A stretch of 64,000 nt of DNA from Leptidea sinapis (GCF_905404315.1 NC_066273.1:744001-808000); one strand, 5' to 3'; positions 45,117 to 57,165 are shown, numbered from the stretch's first letter. Notes: generated by a model not told the origin, from the letters alone. A program made the numbers and translations.

Positions 45117-46009
45117 TTCGCATTTATTAATAACACTATCTATCTATTTCTTTAGTCTGCGTCGTCGCTTGGGCGAAACAATTTTAACATTGTGTCATAT
45201 ATCAAACGCAAAACTTATTAAAACACGTTTTTATCAATATTTAAATTACGGGTCTCAATTCATTTTTGTATTCTACAATTTGTTAATTAATTCAATTAGC
45301 AACAATAACAGAAATTACGCAGGAATCTTATTTCCGCCGCATCAACAATGCTCTCTGTATATAAAGTTAAAATGTACGTTTCTGTTAATTCAGCAGGCGT
45401 CTTGTCAAATATGTCTTGTAAAATAATAATTAGATAAAATTTATTCGCTTATTCGCCTACACGATTCGCGAATTTTAATATATTATGTACCTCTTTTAGC
45501 ATCATGGCTACCGTCTGGAAATTATCATAATAGGTAAACTCTACGAATCTACAAATAAAACAAACGTATCTTAATTATTTAAACGATTATTTTTTACTTT
45601 TGTTTTCATCTTATTTGAACATTATAATCATATAAAACGAGGTGAAAACAAAAGTAAATCGTGATTTTATTCATGAATGAATTATATGTTAATGTGAACT
45701 AATGGTATACATACTTCCCTATATTCATTCTTTTACAAATTCTTTTACTGTCAACGATCAAGGTTAAAAAATATAGGACATGTCATTGTTCTTAAAAATT
45801 TCTACATTGTGAAGATGTTTTTGCCAAACATCCATATTTAGCAATTAACGATTCATGCATCACCAGCGCAGAGTGATATGAATTAGAAAATATTTAATAG
45901 AAAAAATACAGAAATAATTATCCAATGTTAAGTCATATGAGTATTTTTAACAGATATAAACACATTTTTGAAGTTATACTTCTTTTAGTTCTGTTAGCCC
46001 GTTATTAAA
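45117..46009. other. AT-rich intergenic, nothing recognised
   Basis: The 85-codon frame at 45169-45426 has no recognised domain. Confidence 0.4.
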
Positions 46010-46215
46010 AAATTATGAGAGTGAAATTTTAAGATGCGGGCGGATCACTGTAATACAAAAGGTAACAGGGTGAAGTTGGTTCCTAAAATTTTCTGAAGTT
46101 ATTTTTTTTTTGTTTTTTCGTCCGGTATTAGGATTGGCAAAGGGTTCAAGCTCGTACAGCCGTATTCGTTACTTAATAATTAATTGTCAAAGCGTTTTTC
46201 AATTCTACAAACGTT
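46010..46215 (-). repeat. Family H repeat, reverse copy
   Basis: AGAGTGAAATTTTAAGATGC to TAATAATTAATTGTCAAAGC, the inverse of 24868-25090. Confidence 0.65.
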
Positions 46216-46239
46216 GAATAGCACGAGGAATAAATAATG

Positions 46240-46330
46240 TGTGTGCTTTTAAAACATGGTCTCAGAACAAGTTCAGAACAAATGTATTGAAATTTAAAAG
46301 GATTATTGTTAAAAAAACGTTTGTGGGGCA
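46240..46330 (+). pseudogene. LINE tail fragment (KKRLCGKGYY type)
   Basis: KKRLWGKVYYNI is encoded in one frame, matching the tails at 27998 and 49156; frame breaks upstream. Confidence 0.45.
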
Positions 46331-46567
46331 AAGTTTACTATAATATAAATAATAATAATAAAAAATTATAAATTTCGTTTATTACAAAGATTACACATTT
46401 TTAGTGGTTGAGACTTCCCAGTAAGTTGTCTTAGGACACTTGTATTGGGAATATCTCGCAACGTCCTTAGCAGATACATATTATTTAATAAACAATATAG
46501 AAATAAACAGAAATTATTAAAAACCAAATTTTACAATTATCACACAATGACGACAAGTCTGAAAACT

Positions 46568-46603
46568 GTGTGTGTGTATGTGTGTGTGAGTGAGTGTGTG
46601 CAT
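46568..46603. repeat. GT microsatellite
   Basis: Imperfect GT repeats (GTGTGTGTATGTGTGTGTGA). Confidence 0.75.
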
Positions 46604-46784
46604 GAGGGTTTGAATTTGAACGTTTAATTGGGTCCATCTATAGAATGCATGTGTTTGTCATAAATAAATGACTTAGATTTTTCTTTTGATTTTAATTTTT
46701 GGATATGGAGCGACTCAGGCTATTAAATAATAAATTTTAGTCTAGGATCGATATTACATAGTACCTAACCGTATTTTTAAGAAA

Positions 46785-46830
46785 AAAAAGGAGCCCCCTG
46801 AGTTCTTGTGCCCGTTCTTCTCAGGTCATT
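46785..46830 (+). repeat. Family C fragment
   Basis: AAAGGAGCCCCCTGAGTTCT and CGTTCTTCTCAGGTC, then truncated. Confidence 0.5.
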
Positions 46831-47069
46831 TTCACTCTAAGTAAGTAGGTAATAGTACCTAAGTACCTATACATAGGTATACTAAGTTACCGAATCACAT
46901 AACGCGGTGAATTAATATGTAAGTTATTTATCGAAATATTAATATATCTATATTAATATTAAGGCATGTTTTTGTGCCCCAAACTAGGCATAGTCTGTAC
47001 TGTACCTACTATGGGTACAAGACAACGATATATTCAATACAATATACTGACTTAAACATACATAAATCT

Positions 47070-47395
47070 TTATATATATATTTCTTGTGTGCGTGTGTAT
47101 GTCACTGAACTCCTCCTAGACGGCTGGACCGATTTTGATGAATTTTTTTGTGTGAGTTCAAGGGGATTCGAGGATGGTTTAGATTCACAATTGAACTACC
47201 TCCTAAACGGCTGAACCGATTTAGATGATTTTTTTGTTTATTTCAGTGAATTTGAGATTGGTTTAGATTCTCAATTCCGCCCATATAATATAAAATTCTC
47301 CTGCTCATGTGTATGTTAGTGAACTCCTCCTAACGGCTGGACCGATTTATCAAATTTAAGACGTGTGTACAGGACAACGTCTGTTGGGTCCACTA
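47070..47395 (+). repeat. Dispersed repeat (CTCCTCCTAGACGGCTGGACC type), tandem segments
   Basis: The ACTCCTCCTARACGGCTGRAC-like block followed by CGATTTTGATGAATTTTTTT occurs three times in about 270 bp, ending GGGTCCACTAGTAGTTAATA. A common lepidopteran mobile-element tail. Confidence 0.55.
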
Positions 47396-48127
47396 GTAGT
47401 TAATATAAACATCCATGACTCGGACACAAACATCTATATTAATAATATAAATGAACCGGGATTCGAACCGACCTCTAGCTTAGCAGTAGCGTCACTAACC
47501 ATTCGGTTATATGGGTCGTAAATATTTACTTATATGTTGCATCTTTAAATACATTTTCAGTTAATTGCCCTAATTACTGCATCTGCCTATGTTAAGTAGA
47601 CTTTTGAAGTTGCTCTATAAAGTAACATTAATGTACACGTATGTTTGTTTGACATAAATCAATTCAAATGATTGGTGCCCTAATTTGGACGCTGTTGGAT
47701 ACAACTTATTATTCTGAATTATGCGCAGCTGATCGACATCACACAATTATAGAGATATGCATTTTTAGATTCTAATACAACATGTCGTCATAATCATACA
47801 ATTAGTTCGTTTTATTGTTGGTAGCAAAAATATATAGGCATGTTTTAAAATTAAATCGATCCGGGAAGGCGCCGCAATTATCTATTCTCTTTTCTTGTAA
47901 AGTTGTTATGGCAAATTATAGTGCAGATGTTTCCTGTAGATAAAACATAGAGAGATACCCATAGACAACAGACGCATCGGTATCTGAGTGGCTAATCTGA
48001 GGCACGTTGTCTCTTGCGATTATACCTATCATATCATATACACGAGAGGCATGTTATATGATTAACGAAAATTAAATTGGCCAATGGACTTCGATCCCGT
48101 GCCATTATATAAACCTAAAAAATAGAT
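47396..48127. other. Intergenic, nothing recognised
   Basis: No gene seen. Confidence 0.4.
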
Positions 48128-48130
48128 CTA

Positions 48131-48439
48131 CGGCCGTTCCCAATATTCAGTCTATCTCCTACTTGAGATAAAAATCGTAATTATCGTTGACTTTTCTGTC
48201 CCAATAAACTTATCGACGGTAACTAATCTTATCCGTACACGCTGTCTGTCAATGGGATGACGTATAGCTCACCAGCGATAGAAGTTTGTATGAAAATTGT
48301 AATTCAAGCGTCCCAATATATGGCGATTAGAATGACTTATCGGGTATATTGGGACAGCTTCAGATTATTGACAGCTAATTACTGACAGTAGATGGTAGTA
48401 ATATATCTCTATCTGTAGATAGTACATTGGGAACGGCCG
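48131..48439. mobile_element. 309-bp MITE with CTA target-site duplication
   Basis: CGGCCGTTCCCAAT is present as a perfect 14-bp TIR at both ends. CTA flanks both sides (48128-48130, 48440-48442). The interior has repeated TCCCAATA and CTTATCG blocks. No coding sequence. Only one copy in the window. Confidence 0.8.
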
Positions 48440-48442
48440 CTA

Positions 48443-49110
48443 GAGAATAAAGCATAATTTAAACAAAAGGAAAGGCTTAAAAGACTTTGAAAAATAAAGA
48501 AAATTAAAAACGTAACAGCATAGTATAACCTGTATATATTTTAATCGGAGTAGTGTGAATTCCTTTCTCAACCATGAAGAATTAAATAAATATACATTTT
48601 AAATAATTAATTTAATATTAAGCATGCACATAGACAGACAGACGTTATATTACTCGGATTATCTTTTACCTGTTTTATTATGGAATCCAAAAAAAACTTT
48701 AAACAATGATTGGTGATTTATCAGCTATGAACGCGGGCGGCGCCAAGTATTAGAACAAATTATAGGAGCACAAATGACCACTAATTTGTAATTATTCACA
48801 CCCGCCCACATTATACCATTAAAAAGGTGATGATAATCAATCAATGGCTTAAAAAATGTTGCGCAAAAAATTGCATCCACATTCCAATTTGTTCGATTAT
48901 ACATTAGCGGCCGACATAAAAAGAGAAGTGTTGCAAAACAGTCAGCGAAGTCTATGTATGCTCTCAAGGATAGACTTACAGTATACGAGGGTATAATTTG
49001 CAAGAAACTGTGATAATCATAATGTTAACACGAGGAACAAACATAAACTTTTTATACCTACTACTCGGCTAAGTTGAGTTAGTAAGTCTTTTGCAGGGTG
49101 ATGTATATGC
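48443..49110. other. Intergenic, nothing recognised
   Basis: The 92-codon reverse frame at 48725-49003 shows no recognised domain. Confidence 0.35.
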
Positions 49111-49275
49111 TTTTACAACAAGATCCCAGACAATGTTCAAAACAAAAGTATTACGATATTCAAAAGAATTGTTAAAAAACGTTTGTGTGGTAAAGGTTAC
49201 TATAACGTAAATGACTTTCTTAATTATTCCACAGATTGGGAATGGAGCGACCGCCCTCAGGCTATTAAATTATAA
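49111..49275 (+). pseudogene. LINE ORF C-terminal tail (KKRLCGKGYYNVNDF)
   Basis: From 49156 the frame reads FKRIVKKRLCGKGYYNVNDF and then WEWSDRPQAIKL to TAA. Just before it another frame gives TTRSQTMFKTKVLR, so a frameshift lies near 49155. This is the standard C-terminus of a Jockey-type LINE ORF2. A 5'-truncated copy, the best preserved of three. Confidence 0.65.
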
Positions 49276-49317
49276 TTTAATTTACAATATTACTTTGCAA
49301 ACATTTTATTTGATGGA

Positions 49318-50090
49318 ATAAAAAGACCGCTGAGTTTGTTGCGCCCGTCCTTCTCAGGTCTGAGGCATTCTTTTAGGAATGGGTGGTAGTTTTTAACCAA
49401 CTTCAAAAAAGGAAGAGGTTCTCAATTCGTCGGTATGTTCTTTTTAGGTGATTACGGAATCCATGACAAAGTAATGGAACTCTTCAATTCTTAGGAGCAA
49501 TTTAACGATACTCGGCCTAATCTTTTTTATGCTATCCGGATATTTAAGTCATCTACAATATCATAGTTATGGTAAATGTCGTAGTCGAATATGATGATCA
49601 TTAGACTCCTTATCGACTTACAGTAAGGGTGCAATCTGTGGCAGAATTGTCTGTAATTAAATTGCAAAGCACTTACGTTCTACACATATTTAGACAAATT
49701 GTTCATTAGTGTACTTCAAATTCACTAAAAATCATAAAATAAAAAATTTAAAAACATAAAAAGCAACCGACTTCCAAAACACTATTCCAAAATAATAGAT
49801 ATAATGTGCACTAAAAAGTAAAAATAATTGCGTATTTTTATACAATCTAATTAATTAATCTAATTACGATTACCAGGACACCGAAGGACACCGATTCCAA
49901 AAATAACAATAATCGTAACTAGAATTAGATTATTTAATTAGATTTTATAAAAATACGCAATTATTTTTATACTTTTTGTGCACATTATATCTAATGTTTT
50001 GGAATAGTGTTTTGAAGTCGGTTGATTTATTGTTAACAATTTTTTGACTTTCAATAAATGATGTCACATCCTATCTATAGGTATATATAA
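49318..50090 (+). repeat. Family C copy split by a nested insertion
   Basis: The 5' part (49318-49394) ends at GGGTGGTAGTTTTT. The 3' part resumes at about 50041 with TTTTTGACTTTCAATAAATG. In other copies these are contiguous. The interval holds the AACCGACTTC element. Confidence 0.7.
49395..50023. mobile_element. AACCGACTTC-TIR element with internal palindrome
   Basis: AACCAACTTCAAAAAAGGAA at the left faces the inverted end TTTTGAAGTCGGTT at 50023. A second, better-matching left end (AACCGACTTCCAAAACACTA) lies at 49765, so 49765-50023 is itself a 259-bp near-palindrome with arms of about 110 bp. Non-coding. AACCGACTTC-type ends are frequent in Lepidoptera; superfamily not assigned. Confidence 0.65.
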
Positions 50091-50280
50091 AAATGAATTG
50101 CTGTTCGTTAGTCTCGCTAAAACTCAAGAACAGCTGGACCGATTTCGCTAATTTTGGTCTTAAATTAATTGTGGAAGTCCAGGGAAGGCTTAAAAGGTGA
50201 ATACATATGAAAATGCTCGGAATTAAATAAATACCACGATTTTGATTTTCCTTTCATCTGTCCCTCGTCGTTCAAAAATC
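50085..50280 (+). repeat. Dispersed repeat (AACAGCTGGACCGATTT type)
   Basis: AAAAATGAATTGCTGTTCGT and AAGAACAGCTGGACCGATTT; a common lepidopteran mobile-element remnant. Confidence 0.5.
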
Positions 50281-51014
50281 AAATTAAAATAATAGTTTAA
50301 AATGAATAGCTAATTAGTTTTTTTATATCTTTCTACCTTTTCAGCAGGTAAAAAATAAACTTAATTTTAGGTTACTATAGTAGTAACTAGAGTTGTTTAC
50401 TATCTATCAGATTATTTTTTATGTAGATTGATAAATCTTAAGTTTTGTCACAAATTAAATTTCTGAACGCAAACAATATTATTTAACATTTGACCACAAA
50501 CTATATGTATATTCATAATTCTTAAGTTTTGTCAAAAAAATAAATTTCTGAACCTAACCGCACCACAAAACAAAACAAAAAACATAGTTTATCAGAAAGT
50601 TTTAAATTGATTAACAGACTGAATCATAACTGTGTGTGTCTGTCAATATCAAATTGAAAACTAAATAGCCACTGTTTCAGGAAAACTCTGTTTTGTAAGT
50701 AAGAACATGATGTTATGTGCAATTAATCGAAAATAATAATAAAATTTCATTCATACCCACCATTTTTTTTTATTTGTTTTAAAAAAGGATTCCTATTGTT
50801 TGTTGTAAGTTTATTTTATACAAAAGGTCTTTTATTTATCGATTGAGGCAGTATCTGCCTCAATCTGAAGAAGAATCGGCAGAAGTCTGCCGGGTGAGCT
50901 AGTTTTGAATAAAAATATTTCAATTTGAATTTGAAATAATTGAATAGACGACCTGGCAGCCCGATAATACGAGTACGTGTTCAATTTTGATTTGTCAATG
51001 CTTACATATATTAT
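50281..51014. other. AT-rich intergenic
   Basis: A TTTGAATTTG tail near 50920-50935 resembles a family C 3' end; otherwise nothing is seen. Confidence 0.4.
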
Positions 51015-51232
51015 ACATCGAGATAGAATCTCTTTCCGTTAGACAACCGATAAGAAAACGCCAGGAATATTAGTTTAGTGTGCGTGACAAGCTACGTCTA
51101 ACACTCGCGATTTGTATGACACTTTGTGTTAATGTGCTGGAATTGCACAAAATAGAGGTTAGTTCTAAACTCAATTTTTTTCGATGTTTTATATCAGTCA
51201 TAGTCTATCTAGACTTTAGACGTATAAATTTC
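51015..51232 (+). mobile_element. MITE-1 copy
   Basis: ATCGAGATAGAATCTCTTTC, GTGCGTGACAAGCTACGTCT, GCACAAAATAGAGGTTAGTT and CATAGTCTATCTAGAC; the outer ends are eroded. Confidence 0.65.
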
Positions 51233-51961
51233 CAACCTTTTTTATTTTACCATACAGATGGGTCAATATAATATTAAATACCTATGGTTTGCTAAAACCA
51301 TACTATTCGACCTTAGACGTATAAATGATCTAAGTGTCAATGTTTATATTGTGGTTTTAAGGTGGTTTAATATTCAAAATGGGGCTAATGTGGGATCAAT
51401 TGTTACTGTAACCGATTTTGATTGACAAGTCGTAAACAGTCACGCTGGGAATTAAGTAATTTAAAAATCGAATACTTACCGCGTAAGTATAGACTGTGAT
51501 TCAGAAACTTTGCAGGATATCAGCTGTTTTTGTATGAGAAAACAATTTATTAAATTTAACCAATTTCTGGTGCTGAAATTTATTTCTTCCAGTACAGTGA
51601 ATTGATCCTCATATGAAACTGAGTTGATCACACATTTTTGTAACCAACTCGCGCTTGTCCTAAAAATAACTTTGGCAACTTTTTTCGTAGGAATATATCC
51701 TACGAAAAAAGAGCAAATAGTTCTTAATACAGTTGTTTTTGTATGTGTCCTGGTTAAAGATTTCCCCATACTATCTGTCCCATCAAAAAAACAAATAGTA
51801 CTCGAATAGTTAAAAAAACATACCGATAAAGTATGCGATTTCAGTTTTTTAACAGTTTTTTTTTAAAGTAACATATACTTATTATATTGAAGTATTTAGA
51901 TTTTCCTGTTAAAGTAAATAAATCATTGTATTTATTTGATGCGATTTACGAACCTTTAGAG
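51233..51961. other. Intergenic, nothing recognised
   Basis: Contains a short palindrome (CGTAGGAATATATCCTACG, about 51687-51705). The reverse frame at 51476-51769 has no known domain. Confidence 0.4.
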
Positions 51962-52312
51962 TCATGTTCACGAACCATCCTTACACAAACAATTATTTGT
52001 AGCTCTAAAGGTTGATACATCCAATATACGAAAATTTATATTTATATAATTTATTATTTATGAAATATGTATTATATATTATATTATATTTAAAACGCGT
52101 TTTAACATTGAACATGATTCATATTATATTGGATGCAACACCTTACTAACTTATTTGCTTATATTACAGCTTTTGTAAAATACTCATTTATTTGAAAGAG
52201 TGGCCGTTGAGTTTCTTGTATGTTCTTCTCACGAGCTCAAGGTTTTTTCGAACTAAGGAAGATTCGGTTATTTAAATGAAATAATTCTAGTGACGATTCA
52301 AAAGCGCTTAGT
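51962..52312 (+). repeat. Family E long copy 1
   Basis: CATGTTCACGAACCATCCTT, AGCTCTAAAGGTTGATACAT, an internal inverted pair around ATCCAATATACGA and ATATTGGATGCA, then the AAAGAGTGGCCGTTGAGTTT SINE-like part. The second long copy lies 1.4 kb downstream in the same orientation. Confidence 0.65.
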
Positions 52313-52319
52313 TTTTTTG

Positions 52320-52460
52320 GGAAGAGACGAGCAGGACCTTGAGCTTGAGGTGACAAGCGTAGTGCCGCTCAGAATTTTTGGGGGTTTTCAATAATCCTGA
52401 GCGTCAATATCAATAACCATCAGCTGAACGTTCTGCTCGTCTTGTCCCTTATTTTCATTA
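52320..52460 (-). repeat. Family A fragment, reverse copy
   Basis: The reverse hairpin block and CTGCTCGTCTTGTCCCTTAT; the left part is rearranged, as another GACGAGCAGGACC start occurs at 52327 in forward orientation. Confidence 0.6.
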
Positions 52461-52469
52461 AAAAAACTA

Positions 52470-52599
52470 ACACAAAGTGACATTCAAATCGAGAGTACAA
52501 GACGTAAATTGTCACGCACACTAAAGTAATAAACCTGGCCTGTTTCCATCGGTTGTTTAGCAGCAAGAGGCTCTATTTAGATGTATAAATTATCCAAGG
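52470..52599 (-). mobile_element. MITE-1 half copy, reverse
   Basis: CAAGACGTAAATTGTCACGC to ATGTATAAATTATCCAAGG; only the TIR-proximal half is present. Confidence 0.65.
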
Positions 52600-53361
52600 A
52601 TATTACATATATTGCAACGAAAAAATAAAAAAGTACTTTAAGAAGAATTATTCTTCTCATTCTATAATAATAATAAATCCCCATAATTAGAATGATTTTA
52701 ATAATTTAATATAATTTTCCTTTGTATATAACTTTTATATTATGTTACTTGCTGCTACGGAACCCTTCATCCGGAGTTCGACTCGCGCTGCTGCTTTTTA
52801 ATATAATGTAGAATAGCTGGCATGTGAAAAAAGTTTTACTCTGAAATCTAGCACCAGAAGATTTCATTTGAAACGGCATATTGATACCTAAGCCCCTTTT
52901 ATTAATATGTTTTTAACTATATTATAATTTAAACTTTAAGCTTTATAGAAAAAAATCATCTAAAATCTAGGTAGGTAATTATCCAATTTATATGTAATTA
53001 TGCACAATGGATACCAGACGCATATTCTTAATTAGTTTAATTGTATTCGTAATTACGTAATTTAAATAGGTTCAACTAAATTCAAGAAAATTCCTAAAAA
53101 TACCAGATTATTAATTGACGTAAGATTTAGAATATCCATATCATTCAAACTAAAGCTATAACATGATTCGTCATGCTCACTAAATGGTATTTCTTGCGGC
53201 GGCGTCGTGTGCCGGGTCGTCTCCTTTCCTCAAATATATGCGAAGGAAAGATGGCTGGTCAATGCGTCAACTCGTGAACGGGTGCTGCTCGTGGTGCCAA
53301 TTCGACCTGTTATAGTTAATGAATCATTGTTAATTACTTATTGTGACAGTAATCACGACCA
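52600..53361. other. Intergenic, nothing recognised
   Basis: The 62-codon frame at 53207-53395 has no recognised domain. Confidence 0.4.
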
Positions 53362-53745
53362 TCATGTTCACGAAACATCCTTACACAAACAATGAATTCA
53401 AGTTCTAAAGGTTGATGATGCATCCAATATACGATAATTTATGTTTATGCATTTAATTATTTATTACTTTTCATGAAATAATTAATATTATTTAAACACG
53501 ACTCATATATTGGATGCACCCCTATCCAAACTAATTTGTTATGTATATTACAGCCATTGTAAAATACTCTATTTGATTGAAAAGGTGGCCGTTGAGTTTC
53601 TTGTATGTTCTTCTCACGAGCTCAACTTTTTACGAACATAATATGATAAATTCAGTTATTTATAAGAAATATTTCTAGTGATGATTCAGAAGCGCTTAGT
53701 TTAAGCCTATTTGAATGAAGTTTAGAGTTTTACTTTGACAAGAGT
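53362..53745 (+). repeat. Family E long copy 2
   Basis: CATGTTCACGAAACATCCTT to CTTGTATGTTCTTCTCACGA and GATTCAGAAGCGCTTAGTTT, ending in a TTTTACTTTGAC tail. Colinear with 51962-52312. Confidence 0.65.
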
Positions 53746-54321
53746 CCGCACTTAACATTAATATTGTACACACATAAGCTGCAGTATTGATTTTGTTTAA
53801 CAAAATTACTATTTTTACATTTACAACTACAAATTGGCGGTAACATGCAATTATGTTATCTGTGGCATAACAATAGCATATGGTCCAGTGATCACGACTT
53901 GCTCCCGTTTCTTGTGAAATAAAAAGCTAAATTGCAAAGTAAAACGCGGTAAGAGGCGTTTCATGGGCGGCACGCTTCGACCATAGACTGCGGTATTTTT
54001 TGTAAACTTTTTTCTATGACAGCTGCACTTTGGCGCGGCGATGACCACTCATAGAGTTTAATGTTTTTTTTCTGTTACGTGATACTATGATTGAAGAGTT
54101 CTTAAAGAAATGTGAAACAGATGCTTAGAAGAAGAATTTAAGAACTCGGAATTTTTAAATAGATCGAATTTATTATATTCTTCCAGTACAATTATTTGAT
54201 TTGTTTCTATGTGTTACTAAAACAATATTATTTAAATTTACAACAATTCGACACTGTATAAGTAAAAAACATAAAGATAATATACTTCATTATTAAACAT
54301 TCAAGTTCTTAAAAATATATC
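53746..54321. other. Intergenic, nothing recognised
   Basis: Frame 53851-54048 (reverse) shows no recognised domain. Confidence 0.4.
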
Positions 54322-54558
54322 TGGTATAAAATTATACCCGAGAATAAACCAAGAATATGCAAATTGTTTACATTTTGCCTATGATTGGTTTATTCGGACG
54401 TATAATGTTTCCCGCGTTTATTTCCAAGGCAGTTTGACATTCAGAAGGCATCAGAATTATCATTGTATTGACAGAGTTGTCAGCGTTATAATCAACATTT
54501 GCATATTCTTGATTTATTCTCAGGTATAACTTTATGCCAAGTTTGTTTGTAAGGTCGT
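54322..54558. mobile_element. Family P MITE, left TIR truncated
   Basis: Starts inside the element (GGTATAAAATTATACCCGAG) and ends TTTGTTTGTAAGGTCGT. Confidence 0.65.
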
Positions 54559-55013
54559 TAATATTTCAAGCTTGTATAGTTTTATTTTTTACAAATACCT
54601 ATGTATCTAAGTGATAATGATATTTGCCCCTCAAAATAATTAGGATTAAGGGAAATAGAAAAATTTGAGGAATGTTTAAAGAGTGAATTGCGGCCGCCAG
54701 TTACGGGTGCGGGTGTGAACTATCCGCAATAAATAAACGCCCTACATACGAATGGTTCCAACGCCTCGTACACTTAAATGCCAAGAACTAAGCGCAAATC
54801 TTTAGTCACAGGATAAAAACCGATAGTATGGAGCCGCCATAAGATACATTAACTATTTTGATTAACATTTGGCCTGTTTTAATAGTCACCACTAAATAAA
54901 TCTAAACTTATTTAAATTTAATTTTTAAATTAGCACTTTCTTTAACATGTTCACGCCTGTAACCGATGTATTCTTTTGTTGTAATATTGTAGATTGATCA
55001 TGTTAGTCAAAAC

Positions 55014-55217
55014 CTTATTTATATATCTAGATAGAGCCTCTTACTGCTTAATAGCCGATGAAAACATGCCAGGTTTATTACTTTAGTGTGCGTGACAATC
55101 TACGTCTTATACTCTCGATTTGTATGTCACTTTGTGTTAGTGTGCGTGCATTGTTGAAGGTAGAGTTTAAGATGAGATAGAGTCATATTCTATCTAGACG
55201 CATAAGTTATCTAAGGG
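55014..55217 (+). mobile_element. MITE-1 copy
   Basis: CTTATTTATATATCTAGATA to CTATCTAGACGCATAAGTTA plus TCTAAGG; nearly full length with a small internal deletion. Confidence 0.7.
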
Positions 55218-56087
55218 TAGAGGCTACAGCATGTGTTGTATATAAAAATTTTAAACATAAAAGAATTTACCTTTCCATCTTCCAAATTACTTCTTTCCAA
55301 ATTAATGTTAAAATTATGAACGTTACAGTTGAATATTACTTTTATACATATATTATTATTGAATGAAAATGTACCAACTAACCACTAGTCTTACCACAAT
55401 CAGATTGACGAAATCGAGGAGTAAAAAATTGTTCACAAAACCATCTTAATCCCGTAAATAAATGGAGACGAAGGATGTTATTAGAATAAAATCGTGCACC
55501 TTCTGAGAAGCAGAACGCGACACTTGTTTAATCTGCCATCACGGACCACAGATGCATCTATTATTTCCTAGACACGTGTTTCGCGTTAGTTTTTTACTTA
55601 AATCGATCTCTGTTTTGAATTTAGAATACGGATTTTCGATGTAAGCTATCGGCGATAACATAGACAATAACAGAAACAAAAGAGTTTTTATTGTGTTGTT
55701 GCAAGCGTAGGTGTAACATAACAAAGAATAAAACTGATTTGAAGCGTGATACAATAATTTTAATGAATAATGCGTTATATAAATATGCACATAAATAAAT
55801 ATTTAAATACTATTACAATTTTTAGAATAGAAGATAAATTTACATACGAAACAACCATCCATTTGGCTAATTGTTATTAGTTTGTCTGGGAATAAACTTG
55901 TGTCATATTTACCGTATAAAAATCACTTTTTATGATTGGAACATTGGTTATGACGTATAACTAATTTAAATCTTTGAATCTACATTATTATAATGTAGAT
56001 TAGATAGATAGATCTTTAGCGATGATTAGCTAATATTTTGTGTTTCTAGTCCGTGCTTTAAGTATGCTTCCAATCTTAGATTATTCA
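55218..56087. other. AT-rich intergenic, nothing recognised
   Basis: The reverse frame 55539-55790 lacks recognised domains. Confidence 0.4.
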
Positions 56088-56331
56088 CAGCTGTCTACGT
56101 CTAGATAGACTATGACAGCTGTGAAAACGTCGAAAAAAATTCAGTTTAGAGTTAACCTCTTTTTTTATCAATCCACGCACACTTAGTAGTGACTTAGAAC
56201 TAGCACAAAGTGTCAAACAAATTGCGAGTATAAGACGTAGCCTGTCACGCACACTAAACTAATATTACTGGCCTGTCTTATCGGTTGTCTAACAACAAGA
56301 GACTCTATCTAAATGTATAAATTATCTAAGT
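56088..56331 (-). mobile_element. MITE-1 copy, reverse
   Basis: TACGTCTAGATAGACTATGA at the left to ATGTATAAATTATCTAAG at the right; near full length. Confidence 0.7.
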
Positions 56332-56349
56332 GTATTACACACATTGGTT

Positions 56350-56440
56350 TATAAGGACAGAGAGCCGTTGGGGCAGTAAAGTGTTCGAATATCAACCACG
56401 TACTGGATGGCGCAGTGTTAGTAGGCCTCCCACAAAACAA
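56350..56440 (+). pseudogene. RTE C-terminal fragment cut by a MITE
   Basis: One frame reads SRWGSKVFEYQPRTGWRSVS then RPPTK, homologous to the WISKVLEWRTRTGRR segment at 59497-59871. It stops just before the family P element at 56443. Confidence 0.55.
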
Positions 56441-56442
56441 AT

Positions 56443-56700
56443 ACGGCCTTACAAATAAACTTTTTATAAAGCTATACCTGAGAATAAAACTGCAAAATGT
56501 TGACTATATCGCTGACAACACTGTCAATACAATGATAATTCTGAAGTTTTCCAAATGTCAAGCAGCCTTGCAAATAAACGCGGGAAATGTTATACGTCCA
56601 AATAAACCAATCATAAGCAAAATGTTTATTTGTAAACATTTTGCATATTCTTGGATTATTCTCAGGTTTAACTTTATACTAAGTTTATTTGTAAGGCCGT
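56443..56700. mobile_element. Family P MITE, full length
   Basis: ACGGCCTTACAAATAAACTT and its exact complement-type end (AAGTTTATTTGTAAGGCCGT) bound 258 bp with further internal inverted pairs, notably AAAATGTTTATTTG next to TAAACATTTTGC. The 118-codon forward frame across it is a by-product of the palindrome. Confidence 0.75.
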
Positions 56701-56904
56701 TAGTCTCAATCAACACCAACAAAAATAGCTCAGAGCTTGAAAAGAACTTTACAACAAAAGGCAGCTTTTAGATGTCAAGTTTTTTGATAATTGGCTGTAG
56801 TTCTGGAATTAAATAGAATAATAATTTTAAATTTGTTTACGGTTTAGGAATCTTATTCCTATCATCCTAATATGTGTTGGGAATAAAACAGTACTATTTT
56901 TAAT

Positions 56905-57052
56905 GAAAATAAGGGACGAGACGGGCAGGACAATGCAATGCCGATCAGGATTATTGAAAAACTCAAAAAGTCTGAGCGGAACTGTCTCATTTGCCCAGTA
57001 ATTTCACTAGCTACGGCGCCTTTCTAACATGTACAAAGAAGTCTCCTACTGG
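56905..57052 (+). repeat. Family A repeat with internal deletions
   Basis: ATAAGGGACGAGACGGGCAG, a shortened hairpin and CACTAGCTACGGCGCC; several segments are lost. Confidence 0.65.
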
Positions 57053-57165
57053 TAGATAGTTTTTAAATTTATTATATATTATACATTTTCTGGAGGTCAT
57101 TTACGTACCAACTAATACACACATACTGTGTTATTCAAAGATGATGTAAATACTACGTAATAAGA

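Noticed and set aside
56415..56771. 118-residue protein-coding gene
   Set aside because: It spans both ends of a palindromic MITE and its flanks; the frame is a by-product of the repeat.
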